NCBI RefSeq assembly: GCF_008764245.1 | Contig: NZ_VTQV01000018.1 | Coordinates: 1 to 64,000 of the forward strand | Reading direction: 5' to 3' | Source: Bacillus subtilis | GTDB taxonomy: Bacteria; Bacillota; Bacilli; Bacillales; Bacillaceae_C | DNA: 64,000 nt | Part shown: positions 55,754 to 64,000 of the stretch, one piece after another | Numbering within the stretch: position 1 is the stretch's first letter | Layout: the number at the start of each line of letters is the position of its first letter | Notes under the pieces: generated by a model | The model's database searches: none | What the model saw: the letters and a program-made list of their open reading frames with translations, nothing else | What the model was told of the DNA's origin: nothing | Translations under genes and position numbers: made by a program

Positions 55754-58122
55754 TGCCTATGCACCACCTTATAAGATAAGCCATCAATTGTTTGATCATC
55801 GAATGTCTTCGTTTGCTCTTCATAATTAATGTAAATGATCACGCCATTATCATAGCTAACCTTTGTTATACCATTATCACGTTCATATCCCTGGATCTTG
55901 GCATCTCTAGTTTGTTTGTGTATTTTCTCAAATTCCTCGTAATAGTCCTTGATCATTTCTTCGTACCGCTCAAATTTCGAACTATAAATATGGGAAGAAT
56001 TTGTATACAACAATTTTGATGGATCTTCATGGGTAATATAAAAGGATGGATACAACCCCTGTTCAACTAATTGCAAGAAAAATTCTTGCTGATTTGCTTG
56101 GAAATTCGTATACTCTGCATACATTGGAATAATTCCTTTTAACGTTAAAGCGATAAACGGAATATCTTCATCTGTAAAAACATAATCAGATGACTTAGTC
56201 GGTAAATCTAAAATCGCATTAGAATAATCCCATAAATAGGAGAAAGGCTGTTCAAGAACTAAATGAAATTGATTCGAGTAATCAGACACAATCGATTCAA
56301 AGTAGTCTTTGGTTGTAACACGGTCAAATTCCTTACTTCCTTCGCTATATGAAAACAGTTCATTAGAGATTCCGCTAAGCATAATATTCTCAATTGCCTG
56401 ATCTTCATATTCTCTTGCCATTTTTTTCATAATCGTTGCGGATGAATCTGGATGTAAATAATGGAAGGATCGATACACGTTCCCATAAACATTTTCTTCA
56501 TACGTGCGTTTATTAAACTTCTTCATAACCTTATAGCGTGTATTTCCTAATTCTTCTAGATTTATTCGTAAAGCATCATGGTAAAGGAATAGATCAATCC
56601 CATTTTTCTCTGCCTTATCGGTTAATTCCAATAAGCTCAGACCATCATTTAGCTCAGATTCCGGTTCAAATGAACGAATCGGTAACCCGCCATAATAACC
56701 TTTATCCTGCCACCCTTTATAAACAGACAAGATGTTTTCTACACCATTTTTTTGTAGTTTTTCATAGATATCGCTTGCCTGGGTAAAAGTTGTCATTGGA
56801 ACATTCTTTTTAAAAAGCAAACTTTTTTCCAAATCTGTACCCAACAGGTCCACACGAATATGAAAATCATCTTCTTTTTTCGTAATCAGCTTTTCATCTA
56901 ATAAATAGTCGCGATAGGTCGCAGCCAATCCCATGTAATTAGCTTTGTCCTGAGAAACAAAATCATATCGGACCTTAATATCAAAATTGTTCCGGTTTTT
57001 CTGACGGACAACCATGGTACCGGAGTCTTGGCTTGTTGGTTGATTATAAAATTGTCGGTAAATAAATTTCGATGTGATCCAGTTATAAGGAAGAATGGCC
57101 CCATTTGGATAGGCCTCAATCTTTGCATTAAATTTCCCTTCTTCGACAATCCCTAGATAACCTATTTCAGAATCCGTTTGAACCATTCCAAACACTGGTG
57201 CCAGTATTTTCTCAGGGTTATTGAATGGATCCATATCATTGAATAAGGACAAAACATAAGGATCGTCTATTCCTGCATCCTCCCCATAGACCATTTCGGA
57301 ATATGGCTGTTTATATTTTCCATTATTATCTTCTAAATGGATTAAACCACCTGACCCGTCTGGAATGAACATATAACCATCACGTTCTCCCAGTTTTGAA
57401 TAACCGAGGAAAGGGTAGATGTATAGTCCAGCTATTTTAAACTTGTCACTTTTTTCTTCTATTTTATCCTGTGGAACCTCTACTTGAATCCCTTGATCTG
57501 TTAAGGTAACTTTTACTTCGTATGAGATTTCCAACTCTGCATAACTAATTTTTGCTTCGAAACCATCACTCGTTATGTCTAGATCTATATCAGGATTACC
57601 CGAATACATATCCGCACGGTACACGACAATATTTGTTCCAACTAGATATTCCATCACAAAGGATGATTGCATGAAATTTGTCCATTCTTCGTTACTTTTT
57701 ACCGGTTTTTCAATTGTGGAATACATAACAGCACCAGTATGTTTATCACGAATAATGAAGGATAGGTTTTCTTTCTTTAAATAAAGTTCATAGAAATCAT
57801 TTTCTATTAAGAACGAATGGCCATCGATCTCCTTTTGTTTGTCTGTAATGATTTTCACTCGATTTTCTGGTGAGTCATCATCAACAGCTACCTGCTCGGG
57901 AAGAGTTTCTGCAGGTTGGTCAACACCCTCTTCTGCCCCTTCTTCCGCACCTTCATCATTTGTTGAATCATCTTCCGTTTCCGGTGTAGGAAGACCCGGA
58001 GCAGCCGGGATATTTCCCACTTTACTCGAGTCTTCACCAGTAAATATGAAATAGCTCAAGCCACCAACAATGCACACGAAAAGGATGATTTTGATAACGG
58101 TTTTGATTTTAACCATTTTCAA
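55750..58122 (-). CDS. DUF5696 membrane-anchored protein (module B)
   Basis: About 790 aa. Unlike the module A copy it has no lipobox; an N-terminal hydrophobic helix (IKIILFVCIVGGLSYFIF) anchors it, followed by an acidic Glu/Asp/Pro-rich linker. The shared core includes FIPDGSGGLIHLEDNNGKY and, later, DIPFIALTLKG, in line with module A IPFYQMVLRG. I set the start at TTG 58122, about eight bases after AAGGGG; ATG 58140 has no ribosome site. It overlaps the end of the YIP1 domain by several codons. Role as for the module A copy. Confidence 0.78.
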   Translation of the reverse strand: MKMVKIKTVIKIILFVCIVGGLSYFIFTGEDSSKVGNIPAAPGLPTPETEDDSTNDEGAEEGAEEGVDQPAETLPEQVAVDDDSPENRVKIITDKQKEIDGHSFLIENDFYELYLKKENLSFIIRDKHTGAVMYSTIEKPVKSNEEWTNFMQSSFVMEYLVGTNIVVYRADMYSGNPDIDLDITSDGFEAKISYAELEISYEVKVTLTDQGIQVEVPQDKIEEKSDKFKIAGLYIYPFLGYSKLGERDGYMFIPDGSGGLIHLEDNNGKYKQPYSEMVYGEDAGIDDPYVLSLFNDMDPFNNPEKILAPVFGMVQTDSEIGYLGIVEEGKFNAKIEAYPNGAILPYNWITSKFIYRQFYNQPTSQDSGTMVVRQKNRNNFDIKVRYDFVSQDKANYMGLAATYRDYLLDEKLITKKEDDFHIRVDLLGTDLEKSLLFKKNVPMTTFTQASDIYEKLQKNGVENILSVYKGWQDKGYYGGLPIRSFEPESELNDGLSLLELTDKAEKNGIDLFLYHDALRINLEELGNTRYKVMKKFNKRTYEENVYGNVYRSFHYLHPDSSATIMKKMAREYEDQAIENIMLSGISNELFSYSEGSKEFDRVTTKDYFESIVSDYSNQFHLVLEQPFSYLWDYSNAILDLPTKSSDYVFTDEDIPFIALTLKGIIPMYAEYTNFQANQQEFFLQLVEQGLYPSFYITHEDPSKLLYTNSSHIYSSKFERYEEMIKDYYEEFEKIHKQTRDAKIQGYERDNGITKVSYDNGVIIYINYEEQTKTFDDQTIDGLSYKVVHRQ

Positions 58123-58594
58123 CACGATACACCCCTTCATTAAATACTGATATGACGAATTGAATCATTTGGGAAATTAGTACATATACGATAAATAGAA
58201 GTAAAGCCGTAATTAACATGAGAAATAGGGTTAGAAAAATAATTTTAAACGTCTCTCTAATTGTGTAGTCATTCAATTCCATAATCATCAGAAACAGCAA
58301 TACCGCTACCCATGTGTAGATTAAAAAGTTTGCTAGATTCAGTAAATAGACTTCGTTAAATGTCAGTACATTGCTAATCAAGATTAAAAAGGGTTTAAAA
58401 ATAAAGTAAGGGGCAAAAGAGTAAATAAACCCACTATACATATGACTGAATGTACTTTCCCCATCATTGATTGTACAAATGAGATAGTTCGAAATGATCG
58501 TTAAAAGAAAAGCAGCAACGACGAAAGCAAAATCGGAACCAATTTCGAACACGCCATCTTTCACAGAGCGGAAGATAAAACCAGTACTTTTCAA
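58109..58594 (-). pseudogene. YIP1 domain, out of frame with the NHL part (module B)
   Basis: The 160-residue frame starting STGFIFRSVKDGVFEIGSDF continues the YIP1 fold with four to five hydrophobic segments and aligns with the second part of the module A YIP1 protein. Its own apparent start is a TTG without ribosome site. The first third of the domain (KLVKDLLFLKNLLRHPLDSF, SATVLMFLFFIIFILE) is encoded at the end of the gene at 58464. A +1 frame change near 58590 would join both. Either a mutated fusion gene, an assembly error, or rarely a recoding site. Confidence 0.7.
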
Positions 58595-60146
58595 GTATAA
58601 AAATGATAAAGAATAGGAACATCAGCACTGTAGCCGAAAGAACGCTTGTCTTATTTTCGTGTTTGATTCGATAAAAACTATCAAGTGGATGGCGCAATAA
58701 ATTCTTCAAGAAAAGGAGATCTTTTACTAGCTTGAATTCATATTTTTTTGTCACCTTTTGCTTAAAGCGATGCCAAAATTGATACTTTTTTTCTACCCAG
58801 TCTAATATTTTCTTCATAACGACAAGTCCAATGATCAGAACTAAAAAGTGAATAATATATTTGCGCATCCATTCGTTGCGGATCTCCCAGAAGGCGTCTG
58901 AATATCCCGTTTTATACTTAGCTAATCGGAAAGACGCTAACGCCTCCTTGTAATTTTCCTCCTTGAAATAGGCTTCTCCCAAGCCAAGATTGGCGAAGTC
59001 AAATAGACTATTTAGTTTTATAACTTCTTCCCAAGGAGCTTTACTTGCTTGGTAATCCCCATTTTGATATAACCGCAATGCCGTATGTACTAGATTCGCA
59101 AACTCGGTCGGTTGAAAAACCTGGATCTGATTTTTCTCTGGATCAAGTGCATAAATTTGATCCTTTTCATCCAGAGCAACAGCCGAAATTTTGCTAAAGA
59201 GACCGACACGTTGCCGCCCATCATCCCGTCCACCAAAAACAAATAATAAATTTCCTTCGCTTGTATATTCATAAATAAATCCATTTTCACCAGCGACAAA
59301 AATATTCTCTAAGGACCCCGTTTCAATAGAGACCGGAAATGGATCATAGACATCTGTTTCAATGATATTTTTTCCACCTACATTTAGCTTCCGGATCGCT
59401 TCAACCTTTTCGCCTTGTGATACCGTATAGACAAGGCCCTTCTCATCCAAGTTAATGTTTTTTGCAGTGGCTGGAATCGAATCAATCATCTTACTTAACT
59501 GTTCCTCTGTAAAAATTGCCTTTCTAAAAGCAGTAAGTGGAGAGACGACTGTTTGATTTGGAGCAAAATAACCGATAAAGTCACCATTATTCGCGTTAAT
59601 CTGAATGATTCCATTCGAATTCCCTCGTGAAATAATATAGATGTTATCGCGTTTATCAACGGCCACCTTTTCTGGCACAAACGGTTCTTTTTTACCAAAT
59701 AAAATACTATCTGGTTTTCCGAATTCCTTTAATAGTTCACCCTCTAACGAAAAAACAAAGATTTTTGCTGCCACTTCATCAGCAACATAGAGTTTGTCAT
59801 CATGGGATAAAAATAGTCCATTCGGCTTTTTCAAAATATCTTTCCCGATCACCCTGACAAGCTCTTCGTTCTTATTCCCCACTAGAATTCTTTGGTTTCC
59901 ACTATCCGCAATATAGAACAATCCATCTTTTCCGATTTTTAAATCGGCTGCTTGTTTGAATAATTCATCATCAAACTTAACGATCGTTTGCTTTACTGTA
60001 TAGGCAGTTTGAGTTTCTACATATCTACCATAGCCATCTTCTGTAAAAGTCTTATAAGCTGTATTGGCCTCTATTACCTGTTGATCTGTTAACCATAAAA
60101 AGAGAAAGGCTAGTAAAATAGGGATAACTTTTTTCATTTTCGACAT
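58464..60146 (-). CDS. NHL-propeller/TPR protein fused to YIP1 N-part (module B)
   Basis: About 560 aa in the open frame. Signal sequence, six NHL-like repeats (about 60-350; IGKDGLFYIADSGNQRILVG, LSHDDKLYVADEVAAKIFVF), TPR-like helices (LYQNGDYQASKAPWEEVIKL, YFKEENYKEALASFRLAK), a membrane helix (IIHFLVLIIGLVVMKKIL). Then, in place of a stop as in module A, the frame goes on into a YIP1 domain start and is broken at about 58590; the last 35 or so residues (RWRVRNWFRFCFRRCC) are out-of-frame sequence. Start ATG 60146, five bases after AGGTG. The original product was probably a single fusion of about 680 aa. Confidence 0.8.
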   Translation of the reverse strand: MSKMKKVIPILLAFLFLWLTDQQVIEANTAYKTFTEDGYGRYVETQTAYTVKQTIVKFDDELFKQAADLKIGKDGLFYIADSGNQRILVGNKNEELVRVIGKDILKKPNGLFLSHDDKLYVADEVAAKIFVFSLEGELLKEFGKPDSILFGKKEPFVPEKVAVDKRDNIYIISRGNSNGIIQINANNGDFIGYFAPNQTVVSPLTAFRKAIFTEEQLSKMIDSIPATAKNINLDEKGLVYTVSQGEKVEAIRKLNVGGKNIIETDVYDPFPVSIETGSLENIFVAGENGFIYEYTSEGNLLFVFGGRDDGRQRVGLFSKISAVALDEKDQIYALDPEKNQIQVFQPTEFANLVHTALRLYQNGDYQASKAPWEEVIKLNSLFDFANLGLGEAYFKEENYKEALASFRLAKYKTGYSDAFWEIRNEWMRKYIIHFLVLIIGLVVMKKILDWVEKKYQFWHRFKQKVTKKYEFKLVKDLLFLKNLLRHPLDSFYRIKHENKTSVLSATVLMFLFFIIFILEKYWFYLPLCERWRVRNWFRFCFRRCCFSFNDHFELSHLYNQ

Positions 60147-60154
60147 ATTCACAC

Positions 60155-61024
60155 CTACTTTAATCCCGAATGTGACATTGTATTCATAACTTTTCCTTGC
60201 AGGATAATAAACAGAATTAAATTCGGGATAAACATAATTAACGATGCAACAGCCGCCATTCCTTGTCCAACTACTACATTCGTTTCTGCGGCAAGAGTAT
60301 TCATATAGAAAGCTAATGTTCGCATATTTTCACTTGTTGTATATAAGGTAGACGTCTCCAAATCATTCCAAACAAGTTGAAAAGCTAAGATGGCAGCTGT
60401 AGCAATGGCAGGCTTAATTAAAGGTAATATAATCTTCCAGTAAATTCGGAAATCACTTGCCCCATCTATTACAGCGGCCTCAATTAAAGAATCGGGAATC
60501 TGATCAATGAATTGCTTAATCAAAAACAATCCCACGGGCGCAGCTAATAATGGCAGAATATGAGCTAGAAACGTATCATCAATTCCCAGAAAAGAAACAG
60601 TTAAAAATCGGGGAATCGTGACTGCAATCGGTACAAACATTAAGGCGGCATTATTAATCTCAAACAAAACAAATTTTCCTCTGAAGTTTTTCTTTGATAA
60701 TACAAATCCAGCCAATGAAGATATGAGTACAGATAAAAATACAACGGCAACCGTCACAATTAAACTATTTAATATATAGCGGCTCAATGGTATACCTGAT
60801 GCATTAGCGAGCTGGAATAAATTTTGAAAGTTTTCCAGCGTCGGCTTATGTACTAAAAATCTTGGTGGAAACGCATAGAGTTCATCTAATGGTTTAAATG
60901 CATGATTAAAAATAAAGACAATGGGGAGCAACATAAAGAATGCAAACGGTATTAAAAATGCATAAAACTTTAGCTGACCCCTTTGGAATCTTTTCGGATT
61001 AATGCTATTACCCTTAAAAGCCAT
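60155..61024 (-). CDS. Carbohydrate ABC permease, MalG type (pair 1, module B)
   Basis: A 289-aa permease with six helices and the EAA loop [25 protein letters not shown]; end [14 protein letters not shown]. Counterpart of 32012. AAAGGAG Shine-Dalgarno. It is separated from its MalF partner by a 190-bp mobile-element-like repeat, whereas the module A pair overlaps by four bases. Confidence 0.93.
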   Translation of the reverse strand: MAFKGNSINPKRFQRGQLKFYAFLIPFAFFMLLPIVFIFNHAFKPLDELYAFPPRFLVHKPTLENFQNLFQLANASGIPLSRYILNSLIVTVAVVFLSVLISSLAGFVLSKKNFRGKFVLFEINNAALMFVPIAVTIPRFLTVSFLGIDDTFLAHILPLLAAPVGLFLIKQFIDQIPDSLIEAAVIDGASDFRIYWKIILPLIKPAIATAAILAFQLVWNDLETSTLYTTSENMRTLAFYMNTLAAETNVVVGQGMAAVASLIMFIPNLILFIILQGKVMNTMSHSGLK

Positions 61025-61040
61025 ATAATCTCTCCTTTCT

Positions 61041-61231
61041 AGAGGATGTTCAAAAAGTCCGGTAAAAATGACACTGCAAATTTCTTCGTTGGCTTGCTTC
61101 TCCGCTGCTCGAAGGCTGCGCCGCCTCGAACTTTCGACGCACAGGAAGTGCTAGTGTCGGCGTAGCTGACAGGACGTCAGCGTAGTCGCCGACGGGTCCT
61201 TTTTATCCTCCTTTTTGAACACACATTTACT
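61041..61231. mobile_element. MITE-like element inserted between permease genes
   Basis: About 190 bp bounded by AGAGGATGTTCAAAAAG and CTTTTTGAACACACATTTA; the inner 11 bp (TGTTCAAAAAG/CTTTTTGAACA) are perfect inverted repeats, and CTAG stands at both outer edges. The interior is GC-richer than its surroundings and holds strong hairpins (GTCGGCG 61156-61162 with CGCCGAC 61187-61193). No transposase frame. I recall similar sequences scattered in Bacillus genomes. A cut-down copy is at 9472-9517. Confidence 0.7.
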
Positions 61232-62111
61232 AGGATTCGCTAAATAGCTTCTTCGATATATAAGAGAATAGATAAATAATAAGTAGCAATATGACTGATA
61301 ATGCTGCTGCATATCCCATTTCAAATCGAATAAATCCATAGTCTTCAATATGATTAACAATTAATTGACCGGCATAAGCTGGTGTGGGGTTAGCCCCGGT
61401 CAATTCCACTCCAATGGCTCCTGTTGAAAACGTCCCGACAATCGCCATAACAGCTCCGAACAACATTTGTGGTTTCATAGATGGAATCGTAATATAGATG
61501 AGCTCCTGAAATCGATTGCGAATGCCATCAATGGCTCCTGCCTCATAGAGCGTTTCATCTATATTCAAAACCCCTGCCAACATCGCCAAGAAACCTACTC
61601 CCATACTTCCCCATAAGGCAACAATAATCATAATTGGTAGAATAAAACGGGTATCTTGTAAAAAGATGATCGGCTCTGTAATAACCCCTGAACGGATTAA
61701 TAAGCTATTGATATAACCCGCCTGATTTCCACTAAATAGGATCTTCCATACAACCGCCATCGCTACTCCTGAAGTCATGGATGGCGAATAGAAGATCAAT
61801 GCAAGTATCATGCGAGGAACTGGTGTCAACTGAGCAAGGCACCAGGCAAGCAAGAATGATAAGATGTATCCGCCTGGTCCTACAATCACCGCAAACAATA
61901 CTGTATTCGGTAGTACATATTGCATAAAAATTTCATCTTGTGTTAATAGATTTATATAGTTTAAAAATCCGATAAAATCAGGACTCTCTATCGTATTGAA
62001 ATTCGTAAAAGATAGATAGATTGCCATCCCAACCGGTATGATAATAAAAAGTGAAAACATGAAAATATATGGGAGCAAAAATATATACGGATTTTGTTTT
62101 ACTTTATTCAC
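61230..62111 (-). CDS. Carbohydrate ABC permease, MalF type (pair 1, module B)
   Basis: About 293 aa from GTG 62111, eight bases after GGAGG; the upstream ATG 62126 is part of that ribosome site. Six helices and the EAA loop [23 protein letters not shown], sharing the GAxDGIxNRxQEL variant with the module A gene at 32890. The C-terminus runs to the edge of the inserted element, which may have replaced the last residues and the original spacing to the MalG gene. Confidence 0.92.
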   Translation of the reverse strand: MNKVKQNPYIFLLPYIFMFSLFIIIPVGMAIYLSFTNFNTIESPDFIGFLNYINLLTQDEIFMQYVLPNTVLFAVIVGPGGYILSFLLAWCLAQLTPVPRMILALIFYSPSMTSGVAMAVVWKILFSGNQAGYINSLLIRSGVITEPIIFLQDTRFILPIMIIVALWGSMGVGFLAMLAGVLNIDETLYEAGAIDGIRNRFQELIYITIPSMKPQMLFGAVMAIVGTFSTGAIGVELTGANPTPAYAGQLIVNHIEDYGFIRFEMGYAAALSVILLLIIYLFSYISKKLFSES

Positions 62112-62125
62112 ACGATTGCCCTCCA

Positions 62126-64000
62126 TTATTTAAAGTTAGATTCGGGATTTTCATACAGCTCAATGATTTCTTCATTTTTCATGAATCCAAACTCTTCTAA
62201 TTTCCGGAAAGTTTCACGATTAATTCGCTTACTGGCTAAGTCGATTGCTGTCCGCAAATTCTCTCCATCTAATACAACTGAGTTGTACGCATTACTAAGT
62301 TCCCTTTCAAGCATATAGCTGCCCGGAACCCTCGGAACTTCTATTAACCAATCTGTCTGTGCCAAGATGACATCCTTATGGCTTGTCTTCCATGGCAATC
62401 CATTAAAAGCTTCCACATTTGCTGTATTCCAAATATATTCTTCCCCATAAGTGGTCTGGAGAATATTACCAAAGGAAACTTGGATTTCCGTACTAGACCA
62501 CCACTTTAGAAACTCCCATGACTCATCTTTTTTATTTGTATCTTGAAAAATAATATTACTTTCCGCTCCCCCTGCCGACCATCGTTCAATCTCTCCAGCT
62601 TCATTTTCTATCCCTGGCATTAAAGCAATATCCCAAGAGTTAGCAATCTCTGGGGCGGCATTTAAGATGAGATTGTACATAAAATAATCCGAAATGCCGA
62701 TCGGAATGGAACCATCCCTGAATTGTTGATAAAAGCTTGGTACTTCATATGGTGTATTGTAAATTGTGAATAGATCTGTTAACTGCCGCATTCCTTCAAT
62801 CGAAGCATTTTCATTCAACTGCGTCCGGCCAATTGATTCACCGTAGAATTCGCCCCCATTTTGGTAGATAATCGGCATTGTCCCTGCGAAAGTTTTCATT
62901 CCAGGCATTCCAGCTGTTGGATAGAAGAAATTCATCCCTTTTCTTTGCAGCTCTGGTAAATAAGTTCTCACTTGATCCAATGTATCCGGTACCTTTAAAT
63001 CCAATGTGTTGAGAATATCCTTTCGATAAAACAGCACCCAAAAATTCATTGTATCTGGTAAGGCATAGACGCCCCCTTGTACAGTTGCAGGAATGTGTAA
63101 CCCCTTGGGGAATCTGGCACTTACTTCTTCAAAGTCTGCAAATTCGGATAAATCCACTAATGCTCCCCGAATCGCAACCTCAAAGGGCAAAGCATAGTTA
63201 ACGCCTAATGCCACATCTGGCGCATCCCCTGCTGCATTAGCCAATATTAACTTATTTTGATCAGGCATAAGGGAAAGGTCTACCTTGATCCCTGTTTCAG
63301 GAGTAAATTGCTCATCGATTAATTGCTGCATAATTTCTACATACTGTCGCGGTCGATTCACCCATACTTGTAAATGATTTTTATCGACACTCTTAACTGA
63401 ATAATCTTGATCACCGAATGATTTAAACAGACGCTCTACTTTTGAATATTGCTTGGACAAGAAATTTTTAGATTTCGGGATATCTTTCTTATCTTGATAG
63501 AAGTAAAGTTTATCAATCGATAAACCGTTGTTATTTATTTCCTGTAATAAATTCCCTAGATAAGCGGTAATGGAATTGGTCCCTGTTGAAAGCTCGTTTT
63601 TCCTTACAATTAATTTATCAACGTCTTTTGCCATGCTCCGCAATTGTTTTTCGGAAATTGTTAAGGATGAAACAGCCCCGATTTCCGCCACCTCAGGGTT
63701 ATATATTTTTATATCTTCATACATTCTGTTTAGTTGATCTGCCCATGAAATAAGAAGATCTGTTACTCCGGGAATAAACATTTCCACATCAATATCCCGA
63801 TTTCGATCCACATTCGGTCCAACTAAATTCGTTAATTCTAAAGATAGCGCTTGAATTTCTCCTAACATTTGTTCAATTTCTTCAATCGTATCTTTAATTG
63901 GATCAATGCTTATCGCCAAACTAAGAGTATGTTGGCCTGCTTCCAAATAAACCGGAAGCTCTTCCCCACTCTTCGAATCTAGTAAAGTCGTATTTGTAAA
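62126..64000 (-). CDS. Giant solute-binding protein, 5' end beyond the window (module B)
   Basis: The frame is open to the last base of the window, so this is a partial gene (about 624 C-terminal codons visible). The part next to the right edge ([19 protein letters not shown]) matches the end of the second carbohydrate-binding module of the 965-aa protein at 33864; then a helical region, the linking domain, and a complete solute-binding domain ([57 protein letters not shown]). Same order and spacing to the MalF gene as in module A. An internal TTG near 63946 is not a plausible start. Confidence 0.88.
   Translation of the reverse strand, partial: FTNTTLLDSKSGEELPVYLEAGQHTLSLAISIDPIKDTIEEIEQMLGEIQALSLELTNLVGPNVDRNRDIDVEMFIPGVTDLLISWADQLNRMYEDIKIYNPEVAEIGAVSSLTISEKQLRSMAKDVDKLIVRKNELSTGTNSITAYLGNLLQEINNNGLSIDKLYFYQDKKDIPKSKNFLSKQYSKVERLFKSFGDQDYSVKSVDKNHLQVWVNRPRQYVEIMQQLIDEQFTPETGIKVDLSLMPDQNKLILANAAGDAPDVALGVNYALPFEVAIRGALVDLSEFADFEEVSARFPKGLHIPATVQGGVYALPDTMNFWVLFYRKDILNTLDLKVPDTLDQVRTYLPELQRKGMNFFYPTAGMPGMKTFAGTMPIIYQNGGEFYGESIGRTQLNENASIEGMRQLTDLFTIYNTPYEVPSFYQQFRDGSIPIGISDYFMYNLILNAAPEIANSWDIALMPGIENEAGEIERWSAGGAESNIIFQDTNKKDESWEFLKWWSSTEIQVSFGNILQTTYGEEYIWNTANVEAFNGLPWKTSHKDVILAQTDWLIEVPRVPGSYMLERELSNAYNSVVLDGENLRTAIDLASKRINRETFRKLEEFGFMKNEEIIELYENPESNFK

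Noticed and set aside
58560-58600. Programmed -1 ribosomal frameshift
   Set aside because: Joining the frames needs +1 (or -2), and there is no slippery heptamer or stop codon at the site; a plain indel is simpler.
62126-63946. Complete 606-aa binding protein starting at 63946
   Set aside because: The frame stays open to the window edge and the upstream residues match the module A giant protein; the TTG has no ribosome site.

Overview
The window comes from a low-GC Gram-positive bacterium of the Bacillaceae. The support is AT-rich DNA, Bacillus-type Shine-Dalgarno sequences with frequent TTG/GTG starts, an AraR regulator (GntR head plus LacI body), AraM, YesM/YesN-type two-component proteins, lipobox lipoproteins and an LPNTA cell-wall sorting signal. 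Almost every gene is on the minus strand; only araR (13847-14956) and one AraC-family regulator (49503-50339) are on the plus strand. No rRNA, tRNA, CRISPR array or intact transposase was found. The theme is uptake and breakdown of L-arabinose-containing plant polysaccharides (arabinan, arabinoxylan, beta-arabinosides).

Region 1 (1-14956) is the arabinose/arabinan locus. Divergent araR faces araB-araD-araA, followed by a GH51 arabinofuranosidase, a small Cys-rich DUF6171-like protein, a second GH51 enzyme (abfA), a large cell-wall-anchored GH43 arabinanase, araM, and an ABC sugar-binding lipoprotein that has its own promoter and twin palindromic operators. Region 2 (15118-20609) is an unrelated MacB/FtsX-type ABC export operon: ATPase, HlyD-like adaptor, 960-residue permease, and a second ATPase with a C-terminal AbrB-like tail.

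Region 3 (20781-41689) is an oligosaccharide-use cluster. It holds a GH127 beta-L-arabinofuranosidase, a cytoplasmic GH43 enzyme, a multi-gene transport module (two MalF/MalG permease pairs, a DUF5696 lipoprotein, a YIP1-family membrane protein, an NHL-propeller/TPR membrane protein and a giant solute-binding protein fused to carbohydrate-binding-like modules), then two paralogous binding lipoproteins flanking a secreted GH43. Region 4 (42162-50339) is regulatory: a YesM-like kinase, a binding lipoprotein and a YesN-like regulator in one row, an atypical response regulator without the phospho-acceptor Asp, and an AraC regulator, with remnants of a transposase and a sugar isomerase between them. 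Region 5 (50475-64000) has an intracellular GH10 xylanase, a GH95 remnant, and a second copy of the transport module in the same gene order, which runs off the right edge.

Working model: secreted and wall-bound GH43 enzymes cut polymer; binding lipoproteins and the paired permeases import the oligosaccharides, presumably powered by a shared MsmX-type ATPase encoded elsewhere, since no importer ATPase is present here; intracellular GH51, GH43, GH127 and GH10 enzymes release monosaccharides; AraA, AraB and AraD feed L-arabinose into the pentose phosphate pathway. Control is layered: AraR on araBDA, cre-like CcpA sites before the two binding-protein genes and yesN, the YesMN-type system, and an AraC regulator whose probable operator (three GCAATA repeats) precedes both the isomerase remnant and the GH95-remnant/xylanase unit. 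The most notable system is the duplicated transport/propeller/YIP1/DUF5696 module.
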